NCBI RefSeq assembly: GCF_026241755.1
Contig: NZ_JAPJDA010000012.1
Location: 11,695-75,694, forward strand
Origin: Salinimicrobium profundisediminis
GTDB taxonomy: Bacteria; Bacteroidota; Bacteroidia; Flavobacteriales; Flavobacteriaceae
Direction of reading: 5' to 3'
DNA length: 64,000 nucleotides
Numbering within the stretch: position 1 is the first letter of the stretch; every line of letters starts with the position of its first letter. The notes under the pieces were generated by a model, which saw nothing but the letters and a program-made list of their open reading frames with translations, ran no database searches and was not told where the DNA came from. Below are positions 52,701-61,340 of this stretch, in pieces. The translations under genes and the position numbers were made by a program.

Positions 52701-54774
52701 CAGGCCTAATGATGAACGTGTAACGGTTCTTATAGATTCAGGAAATTACGAGGAAATGGTAGTAATTAAGGAAGATAATATTACTCTAAAGAACGCCGCA
52801 TCCATTCCAAGTATTGAATTGACAAATGAAGGTGTAGGTATTGCAGATAACGCCGTTCGTATCACCTCCTATTATGGTTATGGTTACAACTATTATAGCC
52901 AGGGAACTGATAATAAATGGAGCGAAGATGCGCTGGAGGTTAATAAAGCCAATGGAAGTCAACCATACAATAACGTTTCAGGAACTACTAATGGTTCTTA
53001 CTGGAATGCTACTTTAGTGGTTGCAGCAGACGGTTTTATTGCTGAAGATCTAATTATCGAAAATTCCTTCAACCAGTATATCTCTCAAAAAGAATCTGAA
53101 GACGTAGTGGTAATGGTTAGCGGTAACAGAGGTGAACGTCCTACCGATTATGGCAATACCAGCGTGCAGGATCGAAGCTTTGTTGAACGTGCCGCGGCAA
53201 TAGGGATTGCGAGTGGCTCAGACAAGATCATTCTTGACAAATGTCGAATCGTGGGAAGACAGGATTCCTTCTACGGAGGGTCTGATTCCAGGGTGGTGAT
53301 CTATAAAGGAGCTATGATGGGTGCTGTAGATTACATTTTTGGCGGAATGACCGCTGTTTTCTACAAATCTGACCTGGTTCTTAATACAAGTGATGTAAGT
53401 AGTGATGCTGCTTATATTACTGCTGCGCAACAAGACGGAGGAAGAGGGTTCCTTATGTACGAAACTAATATTATTTCAACAATACCAGGTGTAAATACAG
53501 CTTCAAATCAGGGTTCCAAACCTGGCTTTTTTGGAAGGCCATGGCAGGCACACACCAGCGAAGTTGTTTTCTATAATACCAATATTGCCGTTTCTACTTA
53601 TCCAGGTTTTGAAGGAAAGTCTTTGATCGAACCAGAAGGCTGGAAAAGCTCCCTTGGAGGTGAATCTGAAAAAATGTACGAATACGGAACAGTCGAAGCT
53701 TCCGGAGAAAATCACATGGACGATCGTGTGTCGTGGTCTACAGTACTCGATTCCCCAGTGCTTAATGATGACACCGAGATCAAACCTTTTAATTTCACTA
53801 AAGGGAATGATGGCTGGGACCCGTTACCAAACCTAATAGCGACTGATGATTCTGATAATGATGGGATACTTGATGTGGATGACAATTGCGTATTCACACC
53901 AAATGCCGACCAGGCCGATTCTGATGGTGACGGGATTGGAGATGTATGTGATGATAGTGACGGCGACGGACTTGTAGATAGTGAGGATAGCTGTCCTAAT
54001 TCTACTGAAGGAGCGATCGTTGATGTTTTTGGATGTGAAGTCTTCAATTTGCCATCAGATAATTTCAACATAGCTGTGCATGATGTGAGCTGTAATGGAA
54101 ACGGAGACGGGTTTGTATCCATCACTGCCAAAGATCGAAATTATACCTATAATGTTTCATTATCTGGTGCAGGTACAGGTTCTGCTACACTTTCATCTTC
54201 TAACAACTTTTCAGCAAAGATTGAAAATTTAGCTGCGGGTAGTTATGATATCTGTATGACTGTTGATGGACAGGATGGGTATGAGCAGTGTTTTAAAATA
54301 ACAGTAGAAGGACCAACTCCTTTAGAAGCTTATTCTTCGGTAGATTATGCGGCTAATACCGTGACCTTATCATTAGATGGGGCCAATCTTTACACAATTG
54401 AACATAACGGGAATATCACGACCACATCACAATCTCAAGTAACCTTAGATCTTAAGCCAGGCACGAATAAACTTGCTGTCTACACAGATTCTGGCTGTCA
54501 GGGAATATTTTATGATGAGGTATTAATGTCTGAAGAGGTTGTACTGTTTCCAAACCCAACCCGGGGAGATCTTAAGGTCTATATCAATGGGTTAGATCCC
54601 AATATACATGTTTCCCTGCTTGACCTTAATGGAAAGGAATACTTCTCAGGAAGAATGGGAATTCCTGTAGATAGATTGCTTCCACTCAACCTTACCAACT
54701 ACAGGGAAGGTGTGTATTTCCTTCAATTGAAATCCGCCACGGTAAGTCAAACTATTAAAGTGATTAAATTATGA
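49702..54774 (+). CDS. Giant T9SS-exported pectinesterase (CE8) with duplicated N-terminal modules
   Basis: The 1690-residue protein has a signal peptide (MIKQLHFISLFLLIGIFTGYSQ). A beta module follows at about 25-150. Two tandem 266-residue modules start at residues 164 and 430 (VWDFGA[SA]QLDESQY, DRLRTSNTNLTRYDEN, PSYFRI). More beta modules lie at about 690-975. The CE8 pectin methylesterase domain spans about 977-1378, with the catalytic Asp in GRQDSFYGGSD and GAVDYIFGG and the Arg in GRPWQAH. A thrombospondin type 3-like Ca2+ segment (about 1380-1447, DSDNDGILDVDDNC) comes next, and a type A T9SS sorting domain covers the last ~80 residues (VVLFPNPTRGDLKVYI...KVIKL). It should remove methyl esters from pectin outside the cell. 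The stop overlaps the PL9 gene's ATG by 4 nt. Confidence 0.9.
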   Translation: MIKQLHFISLFLLIGIFTGYSQEQNIVTYDFTDGTIISAKQSPDGKLTLGGDYTFHSETYGLNLKIDQEINVSVEGSATIRFIGSKHSGLNMIGTDVSTGASLGEVPTKVVNDLEDTYEFTYTGPATTLNFKTVAGTGNDTYLPGLEVVTEQAVSIPSEGLTQVWDFGASQLDESQYSNMLTEEIINSWYDESITPGSSDNKLPDFTVGDLSFTGGGSDRLRTSNTNLTRYDENISDYDEFKGRIYINSSGATNRYFSIDLNEDDVVTIWTLTQEGNGNIHFEYISDPTLQNDIVAVGDELTELSFTAKAAGTYRIYDDTDKPSYFRIARKIVTYAALSGNVDLTDAAGIPNNYIINFTNESGKTWSAEVDGGSYQVDLPVGFEYSISLEGAEGYEITNGTTLSVDESTSTYNITVEEIGSGTSNGLPDVWDFGAAQLDESQYNNKLTEDIINSWYDESIPPGTAGNVFPDFTEGDLSWVGGGNDRLRTSNTNLTRYDENVSSEEFTGRVYINSRGARDRYMSLELSEDDEVTLWVLGQDGVGQLHFEYVADPDLQDDVVSVGGEPMEVNFVAKASGTYNIYDAADKPSYFRIIRTPAIYASLNGNVDLSSASGIPVDYSITFTNSAGKKWNVIPTDGTYQVKLPVGYEYNLSLEGANGYIISNGSSLEVTESTTSYDITIQKVELFTVSGSVIGLGENISDLALTFTPDPDANSIYVPQPMLDVDAEAYSVQLQPNIEYTIEADGVNDFHIPDNTVQITGATTTDVVFKPKPLQNVTIETNGLTEAQKGDLTLTFTNINEPDYLYTFSDINSVALRDGVYEVNVSGLEAYPLELSLTSYLTVDGEAVTKTLDFESVSNWTFDDTNITVETEYYKGLIFTGNIKNEQAKGHLSAGSEGTISVPMQPGQKMVVTFYYAADFTIDGGDAITTSSGSTSQMEYVTYTYPGTEAGMAEITFNATSYITNIEVIDVVAYSEVITVGKDKDYQTINAALVAISRMARPNDERVTVLIDSGNYEEMVVIKEDNITLKNAASIPSIELTNEGVGIADNAVRITSYYGYGYNYYSQGTDNKWSEDALEVNKANGSQPYNNVSGTTNGSYWNATLVVAADGFIAEDLIIENSFNQYISQKESEDVVVMVSGNRGERPTDYGNTSVQDRSFVERAAAIGIASGSDKIILDKCRIVGRQDSFYGGSDSRVVIYKGAMMGAVDYIFGGMTAVFYKSDLVLNTSDVSSDAAYITAAQQDGGRGFLMYETNIISTIPGVNTASNQGSKPGFFGRPWQAHTSEVVFYNTNIAVSTYPGFEGKSLIEPEGWKSSLGGESEKMYEYGTVEASGENHMDDRVSWSTVLDSPVLNDDTEIKPFNFTKGNDGWDPLPNLIATDDSDNDGILDVDDNCVFTPNADQADSDGDGIGDVCDDSDGDGLVDSEDSCPNSTEGAIVDVFGCEVFNLPSDNFNIAVHDVSCNGNGDGFVSITAKDRNYTYNVSLSGAGTGSATLSSSNNFSAKIENLAAGSYDICMTVDGQDGYEQCFKITVEGPTPLEAYSSVDYAANTVTLSLDGANLYTIEHNGNITTTSQSQVTLDLKPGTNKLAVYTDSGCQGIFYDEVLMSEEVVLFPNPTRGDLKVYINGLDPNIHVSLLDLNGKEYFSGRMGIPVDRLLPLNLTNYREGVYFLQLKSATVSQTIKVIKL

Positions 54775-56621
54775 AAAACATAAAAAATATATCCTGTATA
54801 AAAATGTTCTTCATTATTCTGCTGGGCACTATAACAGTTTCCTGTTCAGAAGATGATGATGCCGAAATAATTTCTGCTACACCTCCCGGAAAGGCCGAAC
54901 TGGTTATGCCGCAAAATAATACAGAATGTGAAGTAGGAGACGTTATTGCGAATATGGCCGAAGTAGCTTTTGAATGGAATGAAGCTATTGATGCAGAAAG
55001 GTATGATCTTTTAATTACCAATCTGGTAACGCAGGAAGTAACACAGCGACCTAACCTTACCTCGACCTCACTTGTAGTTAGACTCGAAAGAGGTTATCCA
55101 TATTCATGGAGTGTGGTGGCAAAAAATGCGGGAGAAGAGACTACCAGTTCAGATCCTCATAAATTTTATGTTGCGGGTGAGGCAGGATCTAATAATGCAC
55201 CTTTTCCGGCTACATTAGTTTCACCTGCTTCCGGGGTAACGGTATCTCCTGTTGATGGTAAGGTTACTTTAACCTGGGAAGCTGCTTCCGCAGATATTGA
55301 TGGAGATCCTCTTACCTATACATTATTTGCTGATGAGGTTGATGGCAACCAGGAACCATCTGAAGAATGGAAAGGACTTACAGTTTCTACCATAGATGTT
55401 GAAGTAGAACCCAATACTGTCTACTACTGGCGTATTGAAACCAGAGATGGAAAGAATAGCGCTTTAAGTAACACCTACTCATTCCGTACCGGAGATAATA
55501 CTTCCTCAATAGACGGTAAAGTGGTTTCTACATCACAGGAAATTCTGGATGCAATTTCAGTGGCCATTCCCGGTGAAAATATATACATCCGTGGAGGTGA
55601 TTATACCTTCGATGCTACCATAGAAATAAACACGAGTGGTAGTGCGGGTAATATGATCTCATTGTTGGCTCATCCCGGTGATGACACCAGGCCAAAATTC
55701 GATTTTTCTTCAATGGCTGAAAATTCTTCCAATAGAGGTATAGAGTTGAAGGCAAATTACTGGCACATCAAAGGCATTGATGTTACTAAGGCAGGAGACA
55801 ATGGAATGCAGATAACAGGAAGCAACAACCTTGTTGAGTTCTGTACTTTTTCTGAATGTGCAGATACAGGGCTTCAGTTGAACAGTGGTGCTGCGAACAA
55901 TACTATACTTAATTGTGACTCTTTCTTCAATGCAGATTCTACACTAGAAAATGCGGACGGATTTGCCAGCAAATTAGATGTAGGTACCGGTAATAAATTC
56001 GTGGGATGTAGGGCGTGGCAAAACCTTGATGATGGTTGGGACGGTTATTTAAGAAATGCAGATAATGTCACTACTATTCATGAAGATTGCTGGTCAATCC
56101 AAAATGGATATCTCAAAGATGGTTCTGTAAGCGGTGGTGACGGAAACGGCTTTAAAACGGGTGGTAGTGATAACAAAGATTTGAAGCATAATGCGATTTA
56201 CATAAGGTCTATTGCTGTAGGAAATAGGTATGATGGCTTTGACCACAACAGTAATAGAGGAGAGGTGACACTTTACAATTGCTCTGCTTATGATAACGGA
56301 ACCAATTATGGTTTTGGCAGTACAAATCCACTTGAAAAGTTAACAATTAAGAATAGTAATGTTCTTGGGGAAGTCGGCAGCATCAATGCGACTACTCTTG
56401 ATGTGACCAATAACAGTTGGATGGAGGGAGTTGAATCTTCTGTAAATGATTTTGTGAGTATAGATTATTCTGAATTAACAGGTCCCAGGAAGCCTGACGG
56501 TAGCCTCCCCGACGTTAGTTTTTTCCATTTAGAATCAGACAGTGATTTGATTGACGCAGGAGTGGATGTAGGCTTACCTTACAATGGTGCTGCACCAGAT
56601 CTTGGAGCTTTTGAATTCTAA
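54771..56621 (+). CDS. PL9 family pectate lyase lipoprotein
   Basis: The 616-residue lipoprotein has the signal IKMFFIILLGTITVSCSEDDDAE. The SEDDD run after the cysteine resembles the surface-export signal of Bacteroidota lipoproteins. Two FN3-like domains (about 45-130 and 140-245; VEPNTVYYWRIETRDGKNSALSNTYSFRTG) precede a right-handed beta-helix at about 250-616. PL9 hallmarks are NADGFASKLDVGTGNKFVGCRAWQNLDDGWDGYL, GNGFKTGG and NRYDGFDHNSNRG. PL9 enzymes cut polygalacturonate or rhamnogalacturonan by Ca2+-dependent beta-elimination. It overlaps the CE8 gene by 4 nt, so demethylation and cleavage outside the cell are translationally linked. Confidence 0.88.
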   Translation: MKNIKNISCIKMFFIILLGTITVSCSEDDDAEIISATPPGKAELVMPQNNTECEVGDVIANMAEVAFEWNEAIDAERYDLLITNLVTQEVTQRPNLTSTSLVVRLERGYPYSWSVVAKNAGEETTSSDPHKFYVAGEAGSNNAPFPATLVSPASGVTVSPVDGKVTLTWEAASADIDGDPLTYTLFADEVDGNQEPSEEWKGLTVSTIDVEVEPNTVYYWRIETRDGKNSALSNTYSFRTGDNTSSIDGKVVSTSQEILDAISVAIPGENIYIRGGDYTFDATIEINTSGSAGNMISLLAHPGDDTRPKFDFSSMAENSSNRGIELKANYWHIKGIDVTKAGDNGMQITGSNNLVEFCTFSECADTGLQLNSGAANNTILNCDSFFNADSTLENADGFASKLDVGTGNKFVGCRAWQNLDDGWDGYLRNADNVTTIHEDCWSIQNGYLKDGSVSGGDGNGFKTGGSDNKDLKHNAIYIRSIAVGNRYDGFDHNSNRGEVTLYNCSAYDNGTNYGFGSTNPLEKLTIKNSNVLGEVGSINATTLDVTNNSWMEGVESSVNDFVSIDYSELTGPRKPDGSLPDVSFFHLESDSDLIDAGVDVGLPYNGAAPDLGAFEF

Positions 56622-56684
56622 ATAATTCTAATGATTAGAAAAAGAATATTTATTTAAAAACATAAGTTTAGAAATCTACTCTAC

Positions 56685-56729
56685 TAGGCACTATTAACCG
56701 GGTTTTTATAATCCGGTTGATTTTGCCTA
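56685..56729 (+). other. Two-tier hairpin in the gap between PL9 and PL1-CE8
   Basis: An outer pair TAGGCA (56685-56690) and TGCCTA (56724-56729) encloses an inner pair AACCGG (56696-56701) and CCGGTT (56713-56718). There is no T run directly after it, so it may protect or process the message instead of ending it. The rest of this 203-bp gap shows no gene. Confidence 0.5.
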
Positions 56730-56824
56730 ATTAAATTTATGGTAGAAGGAGTCTTGAAGACGGAACGAAAGCCTTTAAGATCCAATATTATTAGAAAACT
56801 TTTAAAGAGAAAAAAATAAAAAAT

Positions 56825-59080
56825 ATGCGCAATTGCCTGGAGAAAATAAAATTTTTAATTGCAGCTATACTGGTAGGCTTGCCCTTACAGGCACAGCAAC
56901 TGGCTTTTCCTTCAGCAGAGGGCTTTGGAAGGTATGCAACCGGTGGCCGGGGCGGCATTGTTTACACCGTTACAAACCTAAATGATGATGGAGAAGGAAG
57001 TCTTAGAAAAGGCATTTTAAAGGATGGTCCTCGTACTATTGTTTTCGCAGTTTCAGGCACTATAGAACTCGAAAGGCCATTAGATATCAACAAAGGCAAT
57101 CTTACCATTGCCGGGCAGACTGCGCCGGGAGATGGCATTACCATTAAGGGCTATCCTGTGGCAGTAAAAGATGATAATGTCATCATTAGATACATGCGCT
57201 TTAGGATGGGCGACAAACAAGGCATTGCCGATGATTCCTTTAAAGGACGGGGTGTCAAAAATGTCATTTTAGACCACTGTTCTGTAAGCTGGGCCACAGA
57301 TGAAAATGCCTCTTTCTACCAGAATAAGGACTTTACGATGCAGTGGTGTATCATTTCTGAAGCGCTTAACAGTTCTGTGCATTCCAAAGGAGATCACGGT
57401 TACGGCGGAATCTGGGGTGGCGAAAATGTCTCTTTTCATCATAATTTAATTGCCAGCAACCACAGCAGAAACCCTCGTTTCAGTGGCTCAAAAACTACTG
57501 AAAATCTTGATGGGGAATTTGTGGACTTCAGAAATAATGTGATCTACAACTGGGAAGATAACAGCATTTACGGCGGTGAAAACGGCCGTTATAATATTGT
57601 AAATAACTATTTCAAACCGGGTCCGGCTACCGAAGATGAGGAGAGGATCGTAGAGCCGTATGATCCCTACGGAAAGTTCTATGTAAATGGAAATTATGTT
57701 GAAGGTTCAGAAAAGGTGACAGAGAACAACTGGAATGGCGGAGTGCAGGGAGATGATCCTGAAGCAGCACGTGTCAATGATCCTTTTGATTATAATAATA
57801 ATGTTGACACCCAAAACGCACGTACAGCCTTTGACCTGGTGATGAAAAAGGCAGGTGCCAGTTTAAAAAGAGATGCGGTTGATATCAGGATTATCAACGA
57901 AACCAGAAGCGGAAAAGCCACCTACGGCAACGGAATCATTGACTCACAGGAACAGGTGGGCGGCTGGCCAAAATTAAGAAGTGGAACAGCACCCAAAGAT
58001 ACAGATGAAGATGGAATGCCCGATGCCTGGGAAAAAGCCAAGGGTATTGACGCTACTAAAGAAAATGCCAATGGGCATGATCTCGATAACGGCTATACAA
58101 ACCTCGAAGTTTATTTAAATGAACTTGTTGATAAAGAAACCGAAACTGCAGCCGTTAATTCCGCTACTTATGATTTTATAGTTTCAGCCGATGATTCCGG
58201 GGATTTTAAGACTGTGCAGCAAGCAATAAATGCGGTGCCCGATTTTAGAAAAGCACGGACAAGAATTTTTATTAAATCAGGGGTTTATAAAGAGAAGTTA
58301 GTACTTCCTGCTTCAAAAACTAACGTCACTTTTATAGGAGAAGACAAAGTTTCCACCATACTTACTTACGATGATTTTGCGCAAAAGCTTAATGTTTTTG
58401 GAGAGGAAGTAGGAACTACCGGTTCCACTTCCTTCTTTGTCTTTGGAGATGGTTTTCACGCTACCAATATCACCTTTAAAAACAGCGCCGGACCTAAAGG
58501 ACAGGCTGTGGTAGTAAGAGTGGATGCTGATAAAGCCATTTTTGACAACTGTAAATTTTTAGGTTTCCAGGATACACTTTATCCGCACGGCAGGAACAGT
58601 AGGCAATACTACCGCGACTGCTATATTGAAGGTACGACAGATTTCATTTTTGGGTGGTCTACCGCAGTGTTTGAGAATTGCGAGATCTACTCCAAAGAAG
58701 GCGGCCATTACATCACTGCGGCTTCAACTGAAAAGGGTGCGAAGTATGGTTTTGTTTTTCTGAATTGCACGCTCACCGGTGATGCACCAAAAGGAACTGT
58801 TTACCTGGGACGGCCCTGGAGACCTTTTGCTCAGACAGTTTTTATAAACACAAAGATGGGTGAGCATATTAAAAAAGAAGGCTGGCATAACTGGAATAAG
58901 CCACATGCCGAAGAAACGGTTCTTTATGCAGAATACAACAATTCAGGTCCGGGATGGGCACCTTCAGAAAGAGTTGAATGGGCGGTACTACTTACCTCAG
59001 AATTATCAAAAAAATACACTGTAGAACACATTTTTGGAGGGACAGACGCCTGGAACCCTTCAGAAGTTTTAAACTTTTAA
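56825..59080 (+). CDS. Bifunctional PL1 pectate lyase - CE8 pectinesterase
   Basis: The 751-residue protein has a signal peptide (FLIAAILVGLPLQAQQ) and no lipobox or T9SS domain, which points to the periplasm. The PL1 domain covers about 24-330: AFPSAEGFGRYATGGRGG, GSLRKGILKDGPRTIVF, ILDHCSVSWATDENAS and HHNLIASNHSRNPRFSG with its catalytic-type Arg. A linker with an EF-hand-like DTDEDGMPDAWE (about 392) follows. The CE8 domain is about 448-751, with GFQDTLYPHG, GTTDFIFGWSTAVF and YLGRPWRPFA. Removal of methyl groups and beta-elimination would happen in one polypeptide. An AAAAATGTCATTTT palindrome (57257-57270) lies in the PL1 part. Confidence 0.92.
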   Translation: MRNCLEKIKFLIAAILVGLPLQAQQLAFPSAEGFGRYATGGRGGIVYTVTNLNDDGEGSLRKGILKDGPRTIVFAVSGTIELERPLDINKGNLTIAGQTAPGDGITIKGYPVAVKDDNVIIRYMRFRMGDKQGIADDSFKGRGVKNVILDHCSVSWATDENASFYQNKDFTMQWCIISEALNSSVHSKGDHGYGGIWGGENVSFHHNLIASNHSRNPRFSGSKTTENLDGEFVDFRNNVIYNWEDNSIYGGENGRYNIVNNYFKPGPATEDEERIVEPYDPYGKFYVNGNYVEGSEKVTENNWNGGVQGDDPEAARVNDPFDYNNNVDTQNARTAFDLVMKKAGASLKRDAVDIRIINETRSGKATYGNGIIDSQEQVGGWPKLRSGTAPKDTDEDGMPDAWEKAKGIDATKENANGHDLDNGYTNLEVYLNELVDKETETAAVNSATYDFIVSADDSGDFKTVQQAINAVPDFRKARTRIFIKSGVYKEKLVLPASKTNVTFIGEDKVSTILTYDDFAQKLNVFGEEVGTTGSTSFFVFGDGFHATNITFKNSAGPKGQAVVVRVDADKAIFDNCKFLGFQDTLYPHGRNSRQYYRDCYIEGTTDFIFGWSTAVFENCEIYSKEGGHYITAASTEKGAKYGFVFLNCTLTGDAPKGTVYLGRPWRPFAQTVFINTKMGEHIKKEGWHNWNKPHAEETVLYAEYNNSGPGWAPSERVEWAVLLTSELSKKYTVEHIFGGTDAWNPSEVLNF

Positions 59081-59093
59081 ATTCCATAGAAAA

Positions 59094-60317
59094 ATGATCA
59101 AATCCCTAAAATCGAGCATTTATTTACTCCTTCTGTTTATTGCATTCACCTCTTGTAAGGGAACTGAAGAAGAAACTGCCGCTACAGAAGCAACCCCAGT
59201 AAAAGAGGAACATAAATATTCCACCTGGATGGCCGATTCAGAAATTAAGAGAAATCCTGAAGGCTGGACACTTGATTTCAATGAAAAGCCAAAATGGGAA
59301 TACACTCACGGGCTTATCATGACTTCAATGGAAAAGCTTTATAAGGTTACTGGCGACGAAAAGTATCTCAATTATATCAAGAATTTTGCTGAATTTATGG
59401 TGAATGAGGAGGGCGAGATCAAAACCTACAAACAGTCAGATTATAATATTGACCGGGTACAGGGAGGCAGGTTCCTTATTGGTCTTTATAAAGAAACAGG
59501 TGACGAGAAATATCACAAAGCTGTGGAAATGTTGAGGGAGCAGATGAGAGAACACCCACGTACTTCTGAAGGTGGCTTCTGGCACAAAAAGATCTATCCT
59601 TATCAAATGTGGCTGGATGGCCTTTACATGGGTTCTCCATTTCTTGTCCGCTACGCTGCGGAGTTTAATGAGCCGGAATTATTTGATGATGTCGCCAACC
59701 AGTTTGCACTGGTAAACAAATACCATTACAGTGAAGATTCTGGACTTTTCCACCATGCCTGGGATGAAAGTAAAGAACAACGCTGGGCAGATCCTGAAAC
59801 CGGGCTTTCCTCAAATTACTGGGGAAGAAGTATAGGCTGGTTTGCTATGGCTGTAGTTGATGTACTTGATTTTCTTCCGCAGGACCATCCCAAAAGAGAT
59901 GAAATTGTGGATATCGCTCAAAAACTGGCCGAAGGTATCGTTCGTTATCAGGATGAAACCGGGGTTTGGTATCAGGTAGTAGATCAGGGGGAAAGGGAAG
60001 GAAATTACCTGGAAGCTTCAGCATCCAGTATGTTCGCCTATTTCCTGCTTAAAGGAGTGGACGAGGGATATCTTGACCCCAAGTTCCGTGAAGCAGGAGT
60101 TAAAGCCTATGAAGGAATTCTGGAGCAGTTCATTGAAGAAAATGAAGACGGTACCATCAGCCTTACAGATGTCAACGGGGTTGCAGGTCTCGGGGGCGAT
60201 CCCTACCGCGATGGTTCTTACGAATACTACATCAATGAAATCATTAGAGACAACGATCCAAAAGGAGTGGGGCCATTTATTCTTGCCTCACTTCAATATG
60301 AAGACCTTGAACAATAA
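59094..60317 (+). CDS. GH105 unsaturated (rhamno)galacturonyl hydrolase lipoprotein
   Basis: The 407-residue lipoprotein (LLLLFIAFTSCKGTEEE) has the (alpha/alpha)6-barrel of GH105/GH88. The catalytic Asp is in YQMWLDGLYMGSPFLVRYA. Other typical parts are WEYTHGLIMTSMEKLY, FHHAWDESKEQRWADPETGLSSNYWGRSIGWFAMAVVDVL and EASASSMFAYFLLKGV. These enzymes remove the 4,5-unsaturated uronic acid left by PL1 and PL9 type lyases. It lies 13 nt after the PL1-CE8 gene and 2 nt before the next gene, so it belongs to the same transcript. Confidence 0.93.
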   Translation: MIKSLKSSIYLLLLFIAFTSCKGTEEETAATEATPVKEEHKYSTWMADSEIKRNPEGWTLDFNEKPKWEYTHGLIMTSMEKLYKVTGDEKYLNYIKNFAEFMVNEEGEIKTYKQSDYNIDRVQGGRFLIGLYKETGDEKYHKAVEMLREQMREHPRTSEGGFWHKKIYPYQMWLDGLYMGSPFLVRYAAEFNEPELFDDVANQFALVNKYHYSEDSGLFHHAWDESKEQRWADPETGLSSNYWGRSIGWFAMAVVDVLDFLPQDHPKRDEIVDIAQKLAEGIVRYQDETGVWYQVVDQGEREGNYLEASASSMFAYFLLKGVDEGYLDPKFREAGVKAYEGILEQFIEENEDGTISLTDVNGVAGLGGDPYRDGSYEYYINEIIRDNDPKGVGPFILASLQYEDLEQ

Positions 60318-60319
60318 TC

Positions 60320-61339
60320 ATGAAGAATACTAATATGAAGTCACTAACAAAATATTTAATCCTTTCACTCATTATTGCAGCAACAGCCTGCAAAAACAAG
60401 GATGACAAGAAGCAGCGTTTAATCCCTGAAGACACCAAAACTTCTCAGCCTCAAACTTATGCCGAGATCTCGGTGAAAAAGGACGGACAATGGGAAGGTC
60501 GAGAATACAGGGGCGGCACTTTCGAAAATGTGCAGGAACTTACCCTTCCCCCGGAACATACAGATCACTCTTACTACATTAGGTATGAAGGTCCGGGCTG
60601 GGAGAATGCACAAGTGGGATATAGATTATATCTGGACTGGAGAAACGCTATAGATATCTTCGGAAAGAAAACTGACACTATGGTGCTGCCACAAGTGGGT
60701 CAGGACGGTTTCGATTCTTACCACGAAGAAGCTGCCTGGGGGATGGATATCCTAAAAGCCGGGAAATCTCTGGGAATTGGGAGCTACGGCCGCTTTATGA
60801 ATGATACTGTAGCACACTTCAGAAACGTAGGTAACACTCATGCGCAGGTTTCTAATACTGAAGGTTCTTCAGAAGTTAAGATCGAATATTCAGATTGGGC
60901 AACCGGAACAGATACGGTGGATCTTACTACCACCCTCACTATTTTTCCTGAAGGAAGATATACAAAAGCAACTTTAGATCTTTCTGAACCTCTGGAAGGC
61001 TTAACTACAGGAATCGTAAAATTTGAAAATATTGAACTGCTTCAGAAGCAAGGTGAAGGAGGAGAGTGGACATACATCGCTACCTATGGAAACCAGACGC
61101 TTGTGAATGATCAGGATAAACTGGGGATGGCGCTATTCTATAAGAAAGCTGATGTAAAAGAAGTCAAAGAAGGTCCGCATGATCACCTCGTAATCTTCAA
61201 TGAAACCGCAGAACCTGTAACTTATTATTTCCTTGCAGCCTGGGAGCAGGAACCGAATGGAATCACCACAAAAGAAGGATTTTTAGCTGAAATTGATGAG
61301 CATTTAAACAATCTTGAGGAATCCGGACAATTAGAATAA
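60320..61339 (+). CDS. DUF4861 lipoprotein
   Basis: The 339-residue lipoprotein (LILSLIIAATACKNKDD) has the DUF4861 plan: WEGREYRGGTFENVQELTLPPEHTDHSYYIRYEGPGWENAQVGYRLYLDWRNAIDIFGK, then AWGMDILKAGKSLGIGSYG, and beta-rich repeats to the end. DUF4861 genes are common in pectin and other uronate loci, but I cannot state an established activity. The many conserved aromatic, His and Asp residues suggest an active or sugar-binding cleft. It starts 2 nt after GH105 and ends 1 nt before GH43, so it is fully embedded among pectin enzymes. Confidence 0.8.
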   Translation: MKNTNMKSLTKYLILSLIIAATACKNKDDKKQRLIPEDTKTSQPQTYAEISVKKDGQWEGREYRGGTFENVQELTLPPEHTDHSYYIRYEGPGWENAQVGYRLYLDWRNAIDIFGKKTDTMVLPQVGQDGFDSYHEEAAWGMDILKAGKSLGIGSYGRFMNDTVAHFRNVGNTHAQVSNTEGSSEVKIEYSDWATGTDTVDLTTTLTIFPEGRYTKATLDLSEPLEGLTTGIVKFENIELLQKQGEGGEWTYIATYGNQTLVNDQDKLGMALFYKKADVKEVKEGPHDHLVIFNETAEPVTYYFLAAWEQEPNGITTKEGFLAEIDEHLNNLEESGQLE

Positions 61340-61340
61340 C

